Below, in pieces: positions 45,621 to 54,591 of a stretch of DNA of 64,000 bases. A program made the position numbers and the translations under genes. Position 1 is the stretch's first letter. Every line of letters begins with the position of its first letter. Below the pieces are notes generated by a model. The model saw nothing but the letters and a program-made list of their open reading frames with translations. It searched no databases and was not told the origin of the DNA. The stretch comes from Ornithinibacillus bavariensis. Lineage in GTDB: Bacteria > Bacillota > Bacilli > Bacillales > Amphibacillaceae. Where the stretch lies: positions 1-64,000 of the forward strand of contig NZ_JBNPWZ010000004.1 of NCBI RefSeq assembly GCF_050433565.1, read 5' to 3'.

Positions 45621-45799
45621 AATTTTATGTCCATTCTTCAAGAATACCCATGGAACAATAGGAACTGTTTACCGTACTTAGGCATATTATTTATTAATTC
45701 TAAAATGTCCTAACTGAAGCTTGCTTTTTCAGAAGGAAGTATGAAGAGTAATAGCTCAAATTCTCTTTGGTAATACCTTAATTTTTAAAAATATGGTAA

Positions 45800-45844
45800 A
45801 AATAGGCCTCTGGCTAATACAACAACCTGCTATGACACATATAG
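45800..45844 (+). promoter_or_regulatory. Candidate GerE box and SigK-type promoter of the cotB-like gene
   Basis: AAATAGGCCTCT (45800-45811) fits the GerE consensus RWWTRGGYNNYY at every position. It is followed by AC (45819-45820), 17 bases, and CATA (45838-45841), a SigK-like pair of elements, though the last two consensus bases of the -10 are shifted by one. The remaining 340-base spacer (45621-45875) shows nothing else. Confidence 0.5.
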
Positions 45845-45875
45845 ATATATGGAAAATATAATAGGAGGTTAGAAA

Positions 45876-46472
45876 ATGAATAAGGACTTGTTACTCTCTT
45901 TTATGGATAAGGTTGTTAAAATTGATAGAGGTGGACCTGAATCACGTGTCGGTAAAGTGTTAGCAGTAGAAGACGATTATTTAGCGGTGTTAACCGAAAA
46001 TGATGGTGTCATTTACTATAATACACAGCATATAAAAAGCTTAACAAGCAATGCTAAGCAGGGATTTTGCTTTGAACTAGAAGTTCCAGAGGATTTTGAA
46101 TACCTCTGTGCAAATAAGTTTCATGAAATTTTGAACAACTTAAAACACCGTTGGATACAGATAAACCGTGGAGGTCCTGAAAAGCTAGAAGGTGTACTAG
46201 AAGAAGTTTCCGATCACTATATTGTTGTAGTTTCCGGAGAAGAAGTTGTACGTGTATCTACTTTCCATCTTCGCAATATAAGCTATGGTGCAAAAGTTGA
46301 AAAGCAAAATGCAAATGAAGAACAAAACCAAAATCAAAATCAAAACCAAAATCAAAATGCTCAGAAAAACAATAAGAGTAAACGAAGCAATAATTCACAA
46401 AAGACGCAAGAAAAACAAGCAGATAGGAAAGAAGAAAAACAACCAGAAAAGGCAGAAGAAAAAACCGAGTAG
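45876..46472 (+). CDS. CotB-like spore coat protein
   Basis: A 198-residue protein with two tandem ~65-residue modules that start with the CotB signature DRGGPESRVGKV (about 18-29) and NRGGPEKLEGVL (about 95-106), each followed by a YY/HI-type beta segment (YYNTQHIKSL, STFHLRNISYG). The tail is Gln/Asn/Lys/Glu-rich and low in complexity. B. subtilis CotB, an outer coat protein, has the same modules but a Ser/Lys tail phosphorylated by CotH. Mother-cell expression under SigK/GerE is suggested by the upstream signals. Confidence 0.82.
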   Translation: MNKDLLLSFMDKVVKIDRGGPESRVGKVLAVEDDYLAVLTENDGVIYYNTQHIKSLTSNAKQGFCFELEVPEDFEYLCANKFHEILNNLKHRWIQINRGGPEKLEGVLEEVSDHYIVVVSGEEVVRVSTFHLRNISYGAKVEKQNANEEQNQNQNQNQNQNAQKNNKSKRSNNSQKTQEKQADRKEEKQPEKAEEKTE

Positions 46473-46524
46473 TATTTATTGTATAGTTATTGTTGTTTGC
46501 TTTAGGGGAAAAGGGGGATTCTAT

Positions 46525-47946
46525 ATGACTTACTCTACTCTAGGTAAAGTCCTTCATAGTTTAAAAGGAACCAATATTGGATTGTTTCTTAAGAATGATA
46601 ATTATATAGAAGGTGTTTTACTAGATGTTAATGAGGATTATCTAATTATAGCTATTTTAGATAAAATCCATTATTTAACCATCAATCATATAATAGCACT
46701 TTCTAAAAACTCTAGGGACTATGATTTAAAAGGTGATCGGTCAACATATTTGCATGCATGGTCCTTAGATAGCGTTTTGGAGGCACTAAAATATAGCTGG
46801 GTAACCATCAATATTTTATCTGGAAAGGGTACCTCAGGAGTATTAACAGATATCCTCAGTAATTATATTGTTTTGGTAAATAATGGTAAACAGTTATATT
46901 TTCAAAAATCCTGTATTTCCGACATTTATGAAGGTGAACATCCTGAAATGAAGCAGGATGTTCATGCAGAAAAAGCCGAAGAGGATCCCCCTTCAGATTC
47001 CCCAAATGAATTACTAGATAAAGCTCCCACAAGGGAACAAGCTGATAATCTTAGGTCTACTTCCCATACTTCTATCATAGAGGAAGAAACAGAGAAAGAA
47101 GAAATTGAGCAAACGTCTACCATGGAGGAAGAAACAGAACAAGCAGAAATGAATGATCGAACTTCTGTCATAGAAGAAGAAGCGGAAGAAGACGAAATGG
47201 ATGACCGATCCTCTGTCATAGAAGAAGAAACGGAAGAATTCGAAGTGAATGACCAAGCCTCTATCATAGAGAAAGGTACAGAAGAAGCAGAAGTAAATAA
47301 GCATGCACCTAAGAAAGAAACGGAAGAAGTAGAAATAAATGAACAATCACCTGTCAAAGAGGAAAAAATAGAAGGAGAAGGGCATCAATCTGTTATAGAA
47401 GATATAGTAGATATTGACGTAGAAGTCCAAGCCCCCGTTAAAAAGAAAGCACTGAAAAGAACTAAAGCGAAGAATCAAGTATCAATTACAGAGGAGGACT
47501 CTGAAGTAATAGATCAAGTACTATATAATGAAGGAGCTAACGAGGAGATCCGTTTTACGGAAGCTGCAATGGGAACAGATTTGCAAATGCCAGAAATAAA
47601 AATGCAAAAACAGAATAAAAAAGAATGGAAAAAAAACAGCTTCCAATCTTATAGAATGGTTCACATAAATAAGAGAAATAAAGAAAAAATGGAGAAACCA
47701 AGATTCAAGCTACAAAAGAGCAATAATCCTAAAGAGTTAAGGGCGAGTATGAATATTACTGAGGTAAAATCATTTCATAATATGCAAAAAAATATCCATT
47801 CTTCATCTGAAGAACCTGAGCAGCTCGATAAGGAAACTCAACGTCCTTTATCATCTGAAATGAAAGAAGTATTAAAAGCACAGTATCATGCATTAATTAG
47901 ACATGCTGAAAAAATGCTTCAAAAATTAAATAAAGAAGATATATAA
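46525..47946 (+). CDS. CotB-like coat protein with acidic 16-residue repeats
   Basis: A 473-residue protein. Residues 1-140 contain two CotB-like modules without the RGGPE string (LFLKNDNYIEGVLLDVNEDYLIIAIL; INILSGKGTSGVLTDILSNYIVLV). From about 185 to 290 there are six imperfect repeats of about 16 residues (SVIEEETEEFEVNDQA type, nearly all Glu), then a Lys-rich region to the end. Start is the ATG at 46525 behind AAAGGGGG; an open frame continues upstream only because it shadows the previous gene. Probably a coat protein that interacts through its charged tail. Confidence 0.7.
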   Translation: MTYSTLGKVLHSLKGTNIGLFLKNDNYIEGVLLDVNEDYLIIAILDKIHYLTINHIIALSKNSRDYDLKGDRSTYLHAWSLDSVLEALKYSWVTINILSGKGTSGVLTDILSNYIVLVNNGKQLYFQKSCISDIYEGEHPEMKQDVHAEKAEEDPPSDSPNELLDKAPTREQADNLRSTSHTSIIEEETEKEEIEQTSTMEEETEQAEMNDRTSVIEEEAEEDEMDDRSSVIEEETEEFEVNDQASIIEKGTEEAEVNKHAPKKETEEVEINEQSPVKEEKIEGEGHQSVIEDIVDIDVEVQAPVKKKALKRTKAKNQVSITEEDSEVIDQVLYNEGANEEIRFTEAAMGTDLQMPEIKMQKQNKKEWKKNSFQSYRMVHINKRNKEKMEKPRFKLQKSNNPKELRASMNITEVKSFHNMQKNIHSSSEEPEQLDKETQRPLSSEMKEVLKAQYHALIRHAEKMLQKLNKEDI

Positions 47947-48354
47947 AAGTGGTGAACAGTTTTACTTCTATCAAAATCCTTTATCCTTTATTTTTTATTG
48001 CTTTTTACTAGAAATCCACATAAAACATCTCCAGAATTATTACATTTTTACGATAAACCCATGGACACTTCAATTTTGGTGCAAATAGAGTACTTATTAC
48101 ATTTTACTGTAAAGAGCTTCACCTAATTATAAGTATGTAGAAATAATAATCAGGATTAGTATTTTAAGACATAAAATTCCTTGCAATTGCAATAATGATC
48201 TAGAAGTTCTATGAAATTAAATTTTTAAAGAAAATGAAAATATGGTAGGTAAGAGATTTGTGGAGTGAGTACATTTCTACTAGGATTAACTCGTTTCAAT
48301 AAACCTTTACAGTAGACGTAGGTGATAGAGCTTTTTTTGATTGGGGGTGAAAGT
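47947..48354. other. Spacer between coat genes
   Basis: About 400 AT-rich bases. No second gene, RNA or strong terminator is visible; CATAAAATT at 48171 only partly fits a SigK -10 element. Confidence 0.4.
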
Positions 48355-49038
48355 ATGAAAACAATATTACAAGGACTGTTGAACGAACCATGTGTAGTAG
48401 AGATTTCTGGTAAAAAGCTAGTTAATGGAAAAATTATTGATATTGGGACTGATACATTGGTTTTGTTCAACGGAAATGACTATGTATACATTCCGATTGT
48501 TCATATCCAAAATATTAGAGCAGTAGAAGATAGTTCGAATGAAATCTCCTATCCTTTAAATTCAACAGATTTAACTAGTATTCTATCTTTAGAAGAAACA
48601 GACTGGTCTTTACGTAAGGTTCTTACAGAAGCAAAAGGTATATTTGTAGAAATCTATGTGACCGCAAATCAACCATTACATGGATATATAACAAGTATAA
48701 TGAATAATTACTTTGTTTTCCATTCACCGATATATAAAACGATGTATATAACATTAAATCATCTTAAATGGTTGATTCCATATTCTCAAGATCAACGACC
48801 ATATGGATTAGATATGCATAATTTCCCCGTTCAGCCAACAAACCCTAAGCTTGCTAGAACCTTTGAGGTTCAAATTGAAAAGTTTTTAGATGATGTTGTC
48901 GTTTTAAATATTGGAGAAAAGAATTATCATATTGGAAGAATAATTGAAATTTCAGGACCGATAGTAAAAATTCAAAGTGCACGATCAAAACCATTGTTTA
49001 TCAATATGCATCATATAAAAACATTGCATCAAGTTTAA
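48355..49038 (+). CDS. CotB-module protein, third paralogue
   Basis: A 227-residue protein made only of beta modules related to those in the two upstream proteins: LNEPCVVEISGKKLVNGKIIDIGTDTLVLFNG, then a second and a third copy (VEIYVTANQPLHGYITSIMNNYFVFHS; VVLNIGEKNYHIGRIIEISG), each ending in HI/HL-K. No charged tail. Start at ATG 48355 behind GGGGGTGA. The three modules suggest it is a compact member of the CotB group; coat localisation is inferred from context. Confidence 0.6.
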   Translation: MKTILQGLLNEPCVVEISGKKLVNGKIIDIGTDTLVLFNGNDYVYIPIVHIQNIRAVEDSSNEISYPLNSTDLTSILSLEETDWSLRKVLTEAKGIFVEIYVTANQPLHGYITSIMNNYFVFHSPIYKTMYITLNHLKWLIPYSQDQRPYGLDMHNFPVQPTNPKLARTFEVQIEKFLDDVVVLNIGEKNYHIGRIIEISGPIVKIQSARSKPLFINMHHIKTLHQV

Positions 49039-49060
49039 GTAGATTTGTGACTATCTAATT

Positions 49061-49099
49061 GTAGAGAAAGAAGCTTACTTCTGTCTCTACATATTTTTT
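49061..49099 (+). terminator. Terminator after the third CotB-like gene
   Basis: Stem GTAGAGA / TCTCTAC with a 16-base loop and following T-run. Confidence 0.7.
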
Positions 49100-49304
49100 G
49101 CTTTTTTGTTAGTATTATTTTGCTAGGAAAAATCTCTTTATTAGATTAATGTCGACCAAATACTTCCTTAATTGGCCCTGAAACAAATACTGTTAAGGCA
49201 GTTTTTATTTAGATATAGACGTTGTATCTAAAATAAATGAATGTGTTTTAGTGGGATTCTGCCTTAAAGTGCTTAAAGCCAGACTCTGTTAAATAACATA
49301 AATG

Positions 49305-49335
49305 AAGCCTTTCGTAATGGATGAAAGGCTTTTTG
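49305..49335 (+). terminator. Second terminator-like hairpin
   Basis: Stem AAGCCTTTC / GAAAGGCTT with a nine-base loop and five T. The stretch between the two hairpins and down to 49499 holds no gene that I can support. Confidence 0.65.
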
Positions 49336-49499
49336 AAATGGTCTTTTCAACACACACTACATAATTCAATCCTAATAAATCTTGAAACTGTAGTATATCA
49401 AAAGAAATGATACATCAGAAAAAAGGAGCACGATATATAGAGGACGTCCAGTTGTATATCCCTTCTTAAAAAGCATGAAGCGTTAAATTAATAATTGTG

Positions 49500-49880
49500 C
49501 TAGTCGATCACTTCAAACCACACATTTGTTTTATCAGTTGGATCACCATTATAGTTAACGGTGATTTCTTCTCCTTTTCTTATTTTCCTCAATGAATAAA
49601 AGTCAATGGCATTTTCACTTAGATTAACAATAAATTTTGCGTTAGGTGTATAAGAATGATTATACAAAGACCCGTACCCTAATGCGATAGCGGGGTTTTT
49701 CCTCTCTTTCCCCCAATTAAAGAAGTAGTCACTTAGCATTGTCTTCTTAATGTATTTCCGTTCAGACTTTGGTAAAGCAATGACAGGTGCAGATTCTATC
49801 AGATCTCCTTCTTCAAAATCGCACAATGCAAAAACACCTCTTCCATATTTTCCTGTATCTTGGACGGAAATCTTTTGCAA
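49500..49880 (-). CDS. SET-domain protein, putative lysine methyltransferase
   Basis: A 126-residue protein that is a bare SET domain: KYGRGVFALCDFEEGDLIES (SET-N beta strands), YGSLYNHSYTPNAKF with the catalytic-core NHS motif, and RKIRKGEEITVNY (GEE-I-x-x-x-Y, where the tyrosine closes the active site). S-adenosylmethionine-dependent methylation of a protein lysine is the expected chemistry. The TTG at 49880 is chosen because GAGAGGAGGA lies six bases before it. It lies 40 bases behind cotH on the same strand and is likely cotranscribed with it. The target is unknown; neighbouring Lys-rich coat proteins are possible. Confidence 0.72.
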   Translation of the reverse strand: MQKISVQDTGKYGRGVFALCDFEEGDLIESAPVIALPKSERKYIKKTMLSDYFFNWGKERKNPAIALGYGSLYNHSYTPNAKFIVNLSENAIDFYSLRKIRKGEEITVNYNGDPTDKTNVWFEVID

Positions 49881-49920
49881 TAATATTCCTCCTCTCGCGT
49901 GTCCATACCAAGTCGTATAG

Positions 49921-51006
49921 TTAATCAAGTTCGCTAAAATGTTGCTTTAAATAATTACTTCTATCTAGAATAAATTGACAGATGATTTCTGGTTCATTTT
50001 TGAATTTATCTATTTTTCTTTTTTTATAGGGATCATTCATTACATGGGGGAGAAGTTGTTGATATAAGGCGGTGATTTTGTTCTCCATATAGTCCACAGT
50101 AAATTTTGTTTCAAGCACTTCTTCCAATCTCTCTTTATATTGCTTTCTAAATTCTTGAACTTGCAAGATACGATAGCAGAGGTAGTTCCCTTTTTTTCCT
50201 TGAATTGGTACGTAGTCACAATTCATTATTCCCCCATCTACTTTTCTTCCCCATGTAGCATCATAATCCCAAGGAATTACCTCATAGAGTCCAGTATGTG
50301 TGTTTTGATAAAGTGCGTAGTTATGTGTAAACCCATCATTATTCATAGTACATACCGCACCAATCATCCAATGAATGTATTTATTGATGTTCACAAAACC
50401 CGGAATAGTCTTAGAAAACTCCATGTCAGAAGTAGTATTGATAATATCAATTAGATTCCTAAGTGCTTCATCATCTTCTTTGTTTCCGATTTTTTGTCTA
50501 TAACCGGAAATCCTGGATCTCTTTTTACGACCATCTCTGGTATAAGAGAAGTTGGCATTATTATTAACTGCATAATAAATGGGACCTATTGGGAGATCCC
50601 GATTTGTTAGAAATAAGTCATCCACAGATTCTAATACTAAATAAACACCTTTAGGAACATCATTTCTAATTAAGTTGACGTGGTAGCTTTTAGGTGATAA
50701 GACGCCAAGGTCATAAAAAAAATCTAGAGAAAGCTTATTTCGAAAAAGAGAGGGGTCTCTATATTCAGCATTTAAATGGATTTCCCTTCCTCCATTAAAC
50801 ATATCAGGCTCAATAAATTCTATGAAATAAGATCTCTTACGAAAAGGTCTTGTATAAGATCCTCTATACGAAATATCAATATCGTAGATGGATTTATCGA
50901 TAATCAAGTTTGCCGGTAAAGGTAAGTCGTTCCAAATATCACTCCTTAACTCTTCCAAATCCTCTTCCTTCATATTAATATAAAAATTTGGTATTTGGAT
51001 CTCCAC
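49921..51006 (-). CDS. cotH: Spore coat protein kinase CotH
   Basis: A 361-residue member of the CotH family, atypical protein kinases that phosphorylate serines of CotB and CotG during coat assembly. The conserved lysine/arginine region (SYRGSYTRPFRKRSYFIEF), the catalytic aspartate segment NNDGFTHNYALY and the metal-binding DYDATWGR are all present, so it is probably active. Length matches B. subtilis CotH. The neighbouring Ser-rich repeat protein and CotB-like proteins are the likely substrates. Confidence 0.93.
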   Translation of the reverse strand: MEIQIPNFYINMKEEDLEELRSDIWNDLPLPANLIIDKSIYDIDISYRGSYTRPFRKRSYFIEFIEPDMFNGGREIHLNAEYRDPSLFRNKLSLDFFYDLGVLSPKSYHVNLIRNDVPKGVYLVLESVDDLFLTNRDLPIGPIYYAVNNNANFSYTRDGRKKRSRISGYRQKIGNKEDDEALRNLIDIINTTSDMEFSKTIPGFVNINKYIHWMIGAVCTMNNDGFTHNYALYQNTHTGLYEVIPWDYDATWGRKVDGGIMNCDYVPIQGKKGNYLCYRILQVQEFRKQYKERLEEVLETKFTVDYMENKITALYQQLLPHVMNDPYKKRKIDKFKNEPEIICQFILDRSNYLKQHFSELD

Positions 51007-51085
51007 AATAACATCACCTCTTCATTAAAAAATTATAGGAAAGAGGAGTTATAGTACCCCTCCAATCCTAATTAATGTTTAGATA

Positions 51086-52037
51086 TTAACTAGTGCTGTT
51101 TCTTCGACGTTTCCTTCTACTGCTATAGCTTGATGTACTAGATGTTGATGTTTTTGTGGTGGTAGAACCTGTGGATGAGGTACCAGTACTACTACTACCA
51201 GATCCACCTTTTCCTTTTCCTTTTCCTTTTCCGCCGGAAGAGCTTGTGCTAGTCGTACCAGTAGTGGAGGTAGAAGACTTGGACTTACTAGTGCTTGAAG
51301 AAGAGGAATGGGTGCTGCTACTACTAGATCCACCTTTGCCTTTTCCTTTACCACCAGAAGAGCTTGTGCTAGTCGTACCAGTAGTGGAGGTAGAAGACTT
51401 GGACTTACTAGTGCTTGAAGAAGAGGAAANNNNNNNNNNNNNNNNNNNNNNNNNNNNNNNNNNNNNNNNNNNNNNNNNNNNNNNNNNNNNNNNNNNNNNN
51501 NNNNNNNNNNNNNNNNNNNNNNNNNNNATGGGTGCTGCTACTACCAGATCCACCTTTTCCTTTTCCTTTTCCGCCGGAAGAGCTTGTGCTAGTCGTACCA
51601 GTAGTGGAGGTAGAAGACTTGGACTTACTCGTGCTTGAAGAAGAGGAATGGGTGCTGCTACTACCAGATCCACCTTTTCCTTTTCCTTTTCCGCCGGAAG
51701 AGCTTGTGCTAGTCGTACCAGTAGTGGAGGTAGAAGACTTGGAATTACTCGTGCTTGAAGAAGAGGAATGGGTGCTGCTACTACCTGATCCACCTTTTCC
51801 TTTTCCACCGGAAGAGCTTGTGCTAGTCGTATCAGTAGTGGAGGTAGAAGACTTGGAGTTACTGGTGCTTGAAGAAGAGGAATGGGTGCTGCTACTACCT
51901 GATCCACCTTTTCCTTTTCCGCCAGAAGAACTCGTGCTTGTCGTATCAGTAGTGGAACATGAAGAATGTGAGCTGGTATCGCTCGAATTTTTAGTTTCTT
52001 CGCCTACTTTATTTGCATCAAAATGATTATCAGACAT
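51086..52037 (-). CDS. Ser/Thr/Lys/Gly repeat protein, CotG-like (interrupted by assembly gap)
   Basis: A low-complexity protein read from ATG 52037 (MSDNHFDANKVGEE..., site AGAGGCG) to a stop at 51086. After about 25 residues it consists of at least six copies of a 38-40-residue unit: SSSSTSKSKSSTSTT, GTTSTSSSGG, (KG)2-4, GSGSSSTHS; the last copy leads to a basic tail RRKRRRNSTS. Bases 51430-51527 are 98 unknown N inside the repeats, and the frames on either side do not agree across 98 bases, so the gap length is wrong and the copy number unknown. Position divergent-adjacent to cotH and the Ser/Lys repeats fit a CotG-type kinase substrate. Confidence 0.78.
51180..51960 (-). repeat. Tandem 114-120-bp coding repeats
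   Basis: Units begin (plus-strand ATGGGTGCTGCTACTAC) at 51308, 51528, 51648, 51768 and 51882; spacing is 120 bases in three-KG units and 114 in two-KG units. Identity between copies is very high, which explains the assembly gap and indicates recent unequal exchange. Confidence 0.9.
51430..51527. other. Assembly gap (98 N)
   Basis: Unknown bases within a 114-120-base tandem repeat. The intact repeat start at 51308 and the next at 51528 are 220 apart, which is not a multiple of the unit length or of three. Confidence 0.99.
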
Positions 52038-52066
52038 GAAATCGCCTCTTTTCATACAATTTGTTA

Positions 52067-52094
52067 TATCATATGTGATGTTAGTTTAACTGGT
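52067..52094 (-). promoter_or_regulatory. SigK-type promoter of the CotG-like gene
   Basis: On the minus strand AC, 17 bases, then CATATGATA (52075-52067), a full match to the SigK -10 consensus CATANNNTA, 30 bases upstream of the start codon. This places expression late in the mother cell. Confidence 0.6.
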
Positions 52095-52163
52095 ACGGCT
52101 ATTTCATTAAATGTTAGAGCAAAAAGCCCTAAATTTTAGGAAATCATCCCAAAAAGTAATTTA

Positions 52164-52346
52164 ATGAATTGGCTATTAATTAATTACGTTTATTTTAAAG
52201 GATGGATTAGAAGATTTAATTATTTATTCATAAAGCCTGATACGATGTTCAGTGATTGGAGAAACGCAGTGACAGTTCGCTGGCAACTCTTTTTGTACCC
52301 AGAAATGAATGTCGAGATTAATGAATATGGAAGGTTAACCTTTTAA
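52164..52346 (+). CDS. Possible small protein of unknown function
   Basis: A 60-residue frame (MNWLLINYVYFKGWIRRF...WQLFLYPEMNVEINEYGRL). Amino acid use looks natural, but the ribosome binding site is weak (AAAAAGT) and no family is recognised. A terminator follows at 52519. Could be the remnant of a longer gene. Confidence 0.35.
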   Translation: MNWLLINYVYFKGWIRRFNYLFIKPDTMFSDWRNAVTVRWQLFLYPEMNVEINEYGRLTF

Positions 52347-52518
52347 TAGATTTATTTTAAGGTTTTCTAGAACGAAGGTGGGACATACTTCTTAGTAATG
52401 ATGTGGTTCTACATATTTAACTAAGTGGGTATGCCCAGTCCAAGTTCGAATTTAATCATATTCATATTACGAAGATATTTATTTCTGTCTATTTTAGACT
52501 AGTGAAGGGTATGTTATG

Positions 52519-52547
52519 GGGCAAAGGCATTTGCCTCTTTTTTTTAT
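52519..52547 (+). terminator. Terminator
   Basis: Stem GGCAAA / TTTGCC, four-base loop, followed by eight T after CTC; the only terminator on the plus strand after the small frame at 52164. Confidence 0.6.
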
Positions 52548-52627
52548 TTTTATCATTTAAAATTCTCCTTTGAAAAAGCTTCAGTTTATTCTATCCTTCT
52601 AAACATTTATTTTTTTCACCATTGTCT

Positions 52628-53983
52628 TCATGTGAAAAGCATTTGTACCCAGTAATATAAAAGGAATAACGTTACGAAAGTAGTTAAAGGGATTACAATC
52701 ATTGATAGACTCAAATAGTCCTTCCATTTAATTCTGATTTTGTGTTGTTTAAGAATGGACATCCAGATTAGGGATGCTAATGTTCCTATTGGTAATAGTA
52801 GTGAACCAATGTCGCTTCCGATAATATTCGCTAGGTATATCGTCTTTAACGTGATAGAATTCAGTCCCATTTCTGTTAAAGTGATTGTTCCAATCATTAG
52901 TGCAGGGTGGTTATTAAAGAGGTTGGAAAGGATGGAAACCAAACCTCCCATGATAAAACTCGCATTAAATAATCCTTGATTTACGATAGGTTCACATAGA
53001 TTTACTAGCATATTGGTCAAACCTACATTATGAAGTCCATAGATTATAACGTACATTGAAAAGGCAAAAATGAAAATGTGGTAGGGGATTTTTTTTACAA
53101 TATCGATAGGCGTTATTCTTAGATAATACCATCTCCATATTAGTAATATTACTGACCCTAGAACTGCTATCAAACTAATTGGAATGGATAAAAAGGAGGC
53201 TACAAACAATAGACATCGGATAAGAAAGACGAATAGTAGTATCTTTAGCATAAATCTCGTCCGTTTACGTTTTGTTTCAAGCGAGATGGTTACTCCTTTA
53301 AGGGGATGAAATTGTTTGTCGAAGAAACTTTCTTCTATCCCATTTGCAGTGACCTTTATTTTTCTTGGTAACTTTTTTCTTAAAAGAATAAACATAAGCA
53401 GGGACATAAACAGTAGACCTAATGTTGCCGGTATAAACATCATAGCAGTATGCATGTAAAGGGTCATATCGACTATTTTTAGTGCAATTAGATTAACGAT
53501 ATTACTTACTCCTATCGGGGCACTAGACGCTGTTGCAATAAGGCATCCACTTAACAAATATGGGATATACTCATGATATTTTAGACGAAGGTTTCTAAGA
53601 AGCAAGATTAATATTGGTGTTGTAATCAGTATACTCCCGTCATTATTAAATAATAGAGTCATGGAGAAACAGAGTAGTTGGATGTACCAATAGAGTCGAT
53701 ACCCTGATCCCCTTGCCATATTAACAAGCCGTGCTGCAGCCCAATGGAAAAAACCGAAGCTTTCCAGTATAACTGCCATAACCACTGTTGCAATAATTGT
53801 TACGGAGGCGCCACCAATTTTATCGATAATATCTAGAAGATCTCTTTGAGATACTATCCCTATTAGTAAGATAATGACTGCACCAGCTGTAGCCGGAATT
53901 GCTTCATTCATTCCTCCTGGCCTCCAGAAAATCATAGTCATGGTTAGAAGGAATACGAACGAGGTAAAGACTATTTCGAACAT
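52628..53983 (-). CDS. ArsB/NhaD-superfamily (ion transporter) membrane protein, YwrK-like
   Basis: A 451-residue membrane protein with about 11-12 helices of the ArsB/NhaD/CitM transporter superfamily: AVIILLIGIVSQRDLLDIIDKIGGASVTIIATVVM, LLFNNDGSILITTPI and the paired late LFNNHPALMIGTITL. It could export arsenite or exchange anions. B. subtilis has the similar ywrK near its cotB-cotH-cotG genes, so the neighbourhood is conserved. Start at 53983 (MFEIVF) behind AAAGGAG; the frame is open further up without a better site. No arsR or arsC is present, so arsenic specificity is uncertain. Confidence 0.78.
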   Translation of the reverse strand: MFEIVFTSFVFLLTMTMIFWRPGGMNEAIPATAGAVIILLIGIVSQRDLLDIIDKIGGASVTIIATVVMAVILESFGFFHWAAARLVNMARGSGYRLYWYIQLLCFSMTLLFNNDGSILITTPILILLLRNLRLKYHEYIPYLLSGCLIATASSAPIGVSNIVNLIALKIVDMTLYMHTAMMFIPATLGLLFMSLLMFILLRKKLPRKIKVTANGIEESFFDKQFHPLKGVTISLETKRKRTRFMLKILLFVFLIRCLLFVASFLSIPISLIAVLGSVILLIWRWYYLRITPIDIVKKIPYHIFIFAFSMYVIIYGLHNVGLTNMLVNLCEPIVNQGLFNASFIMGGLVSILSNLFNNHPALMIGTITLTEMGLNSITLKTIYLANIIGSDIGSLLLPIGTLASLIWMSILKQHKIRIKWKDYLSLSMIVIPLTTFVTLFLLYYWVQMLFT

Positions 53984-54111
53984 ATATATATCACTCCTTT
54001 CATAGAACACACTAGAGAGTGAGGATCTATTGTCCCTACGTGTTCGTTTGCTTATATATATATTCGTCACGAAGTAGATGGTAATAGATAAGTATCTAGT
54101 TTCAGATAAAT

Positions 54112-54360
54112 GTATGTTCGTCTCATAGAGAGAAATGTACTGGAAAGATAAGAAACTAGAGCGGTTACTATTTGAATTTGACTTATAGAGAGAAAAGTAC
54201 TGGAAAGATAATAGACCAAAAATGATTGCAATAATAGATTTGACTTATAAAGAGAGAAGACCTGGAAAGATAGTAAACTAGAATAATTACGATATAAATG
54301 TGACTTATAGAGAGAGTAGTACTGTTAAGATAGTAAACCAGATAAGTTATCAGCTGAGAT
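54112..54360. repeat. Non-coding tandem repeat of about 60 bp
   Basis: Four degenerate copies of a 60-62-base unit with core ACTTATAGAGAGA, GTACTGGAAAGATA and A-AACTAGA start near 54122, 54182, 54243 and 54303. All frames contain stops, so it is not coding. It fills most of the 600-base gap between the transporter and the small gene at 54592. Confidence 0.75.
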
Positions 54361-54546
54361 TGGCATTTAGGGTAAATTGTGTAGAGGAGTTATCGAGGGT
54401 TGAGGTATTCTTATATCCATTCTGTTCGTTCCTTCAAAGCCTTTATTATCCCCAATAATAGGAGGACTAATTTATTTTTCCCGCTATCAATATTTGAAAA
54501 ATGACAAAGGGAATTACGTCTTTAATTAAAAATGGAGAGGTTCCAA

Positions 54547-54590
54547 CAAAAAGTGGTTCCAATCATCCAAAAATGAACGGAACCACTTTC
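54547..54590 (-). terminator. Terminator after the small basic protein gene
   Basis: Stem AAAGTGGTTCC / GGAACCACTTT, 18-base loop, with TTTTTGTT following on the minus strand. Confidence 0.75.
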
Positions 54591-54591
54591 A

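Noticed and set aside
46285..46524. N-terminal extension of the acidic-repeat coat protein into the preceding gene
   Set aside because: These 80 codons lie in another frame over the Lys/Gln-rich tail of the cotB-like gene; a good ribosome binding site precedes ATG 46525.
51086..52026. Plus-strand and alternative minus-strand frames across the CotG-like region (Val-Leu-Glu- and Pro-Leu-Leu-rich)
   Set aside because: They arise from the 114-120-base repeat and have no start signal; the Ser/Thr/Lys/Gly frame has a start codon with site and a SigK-type promoter.
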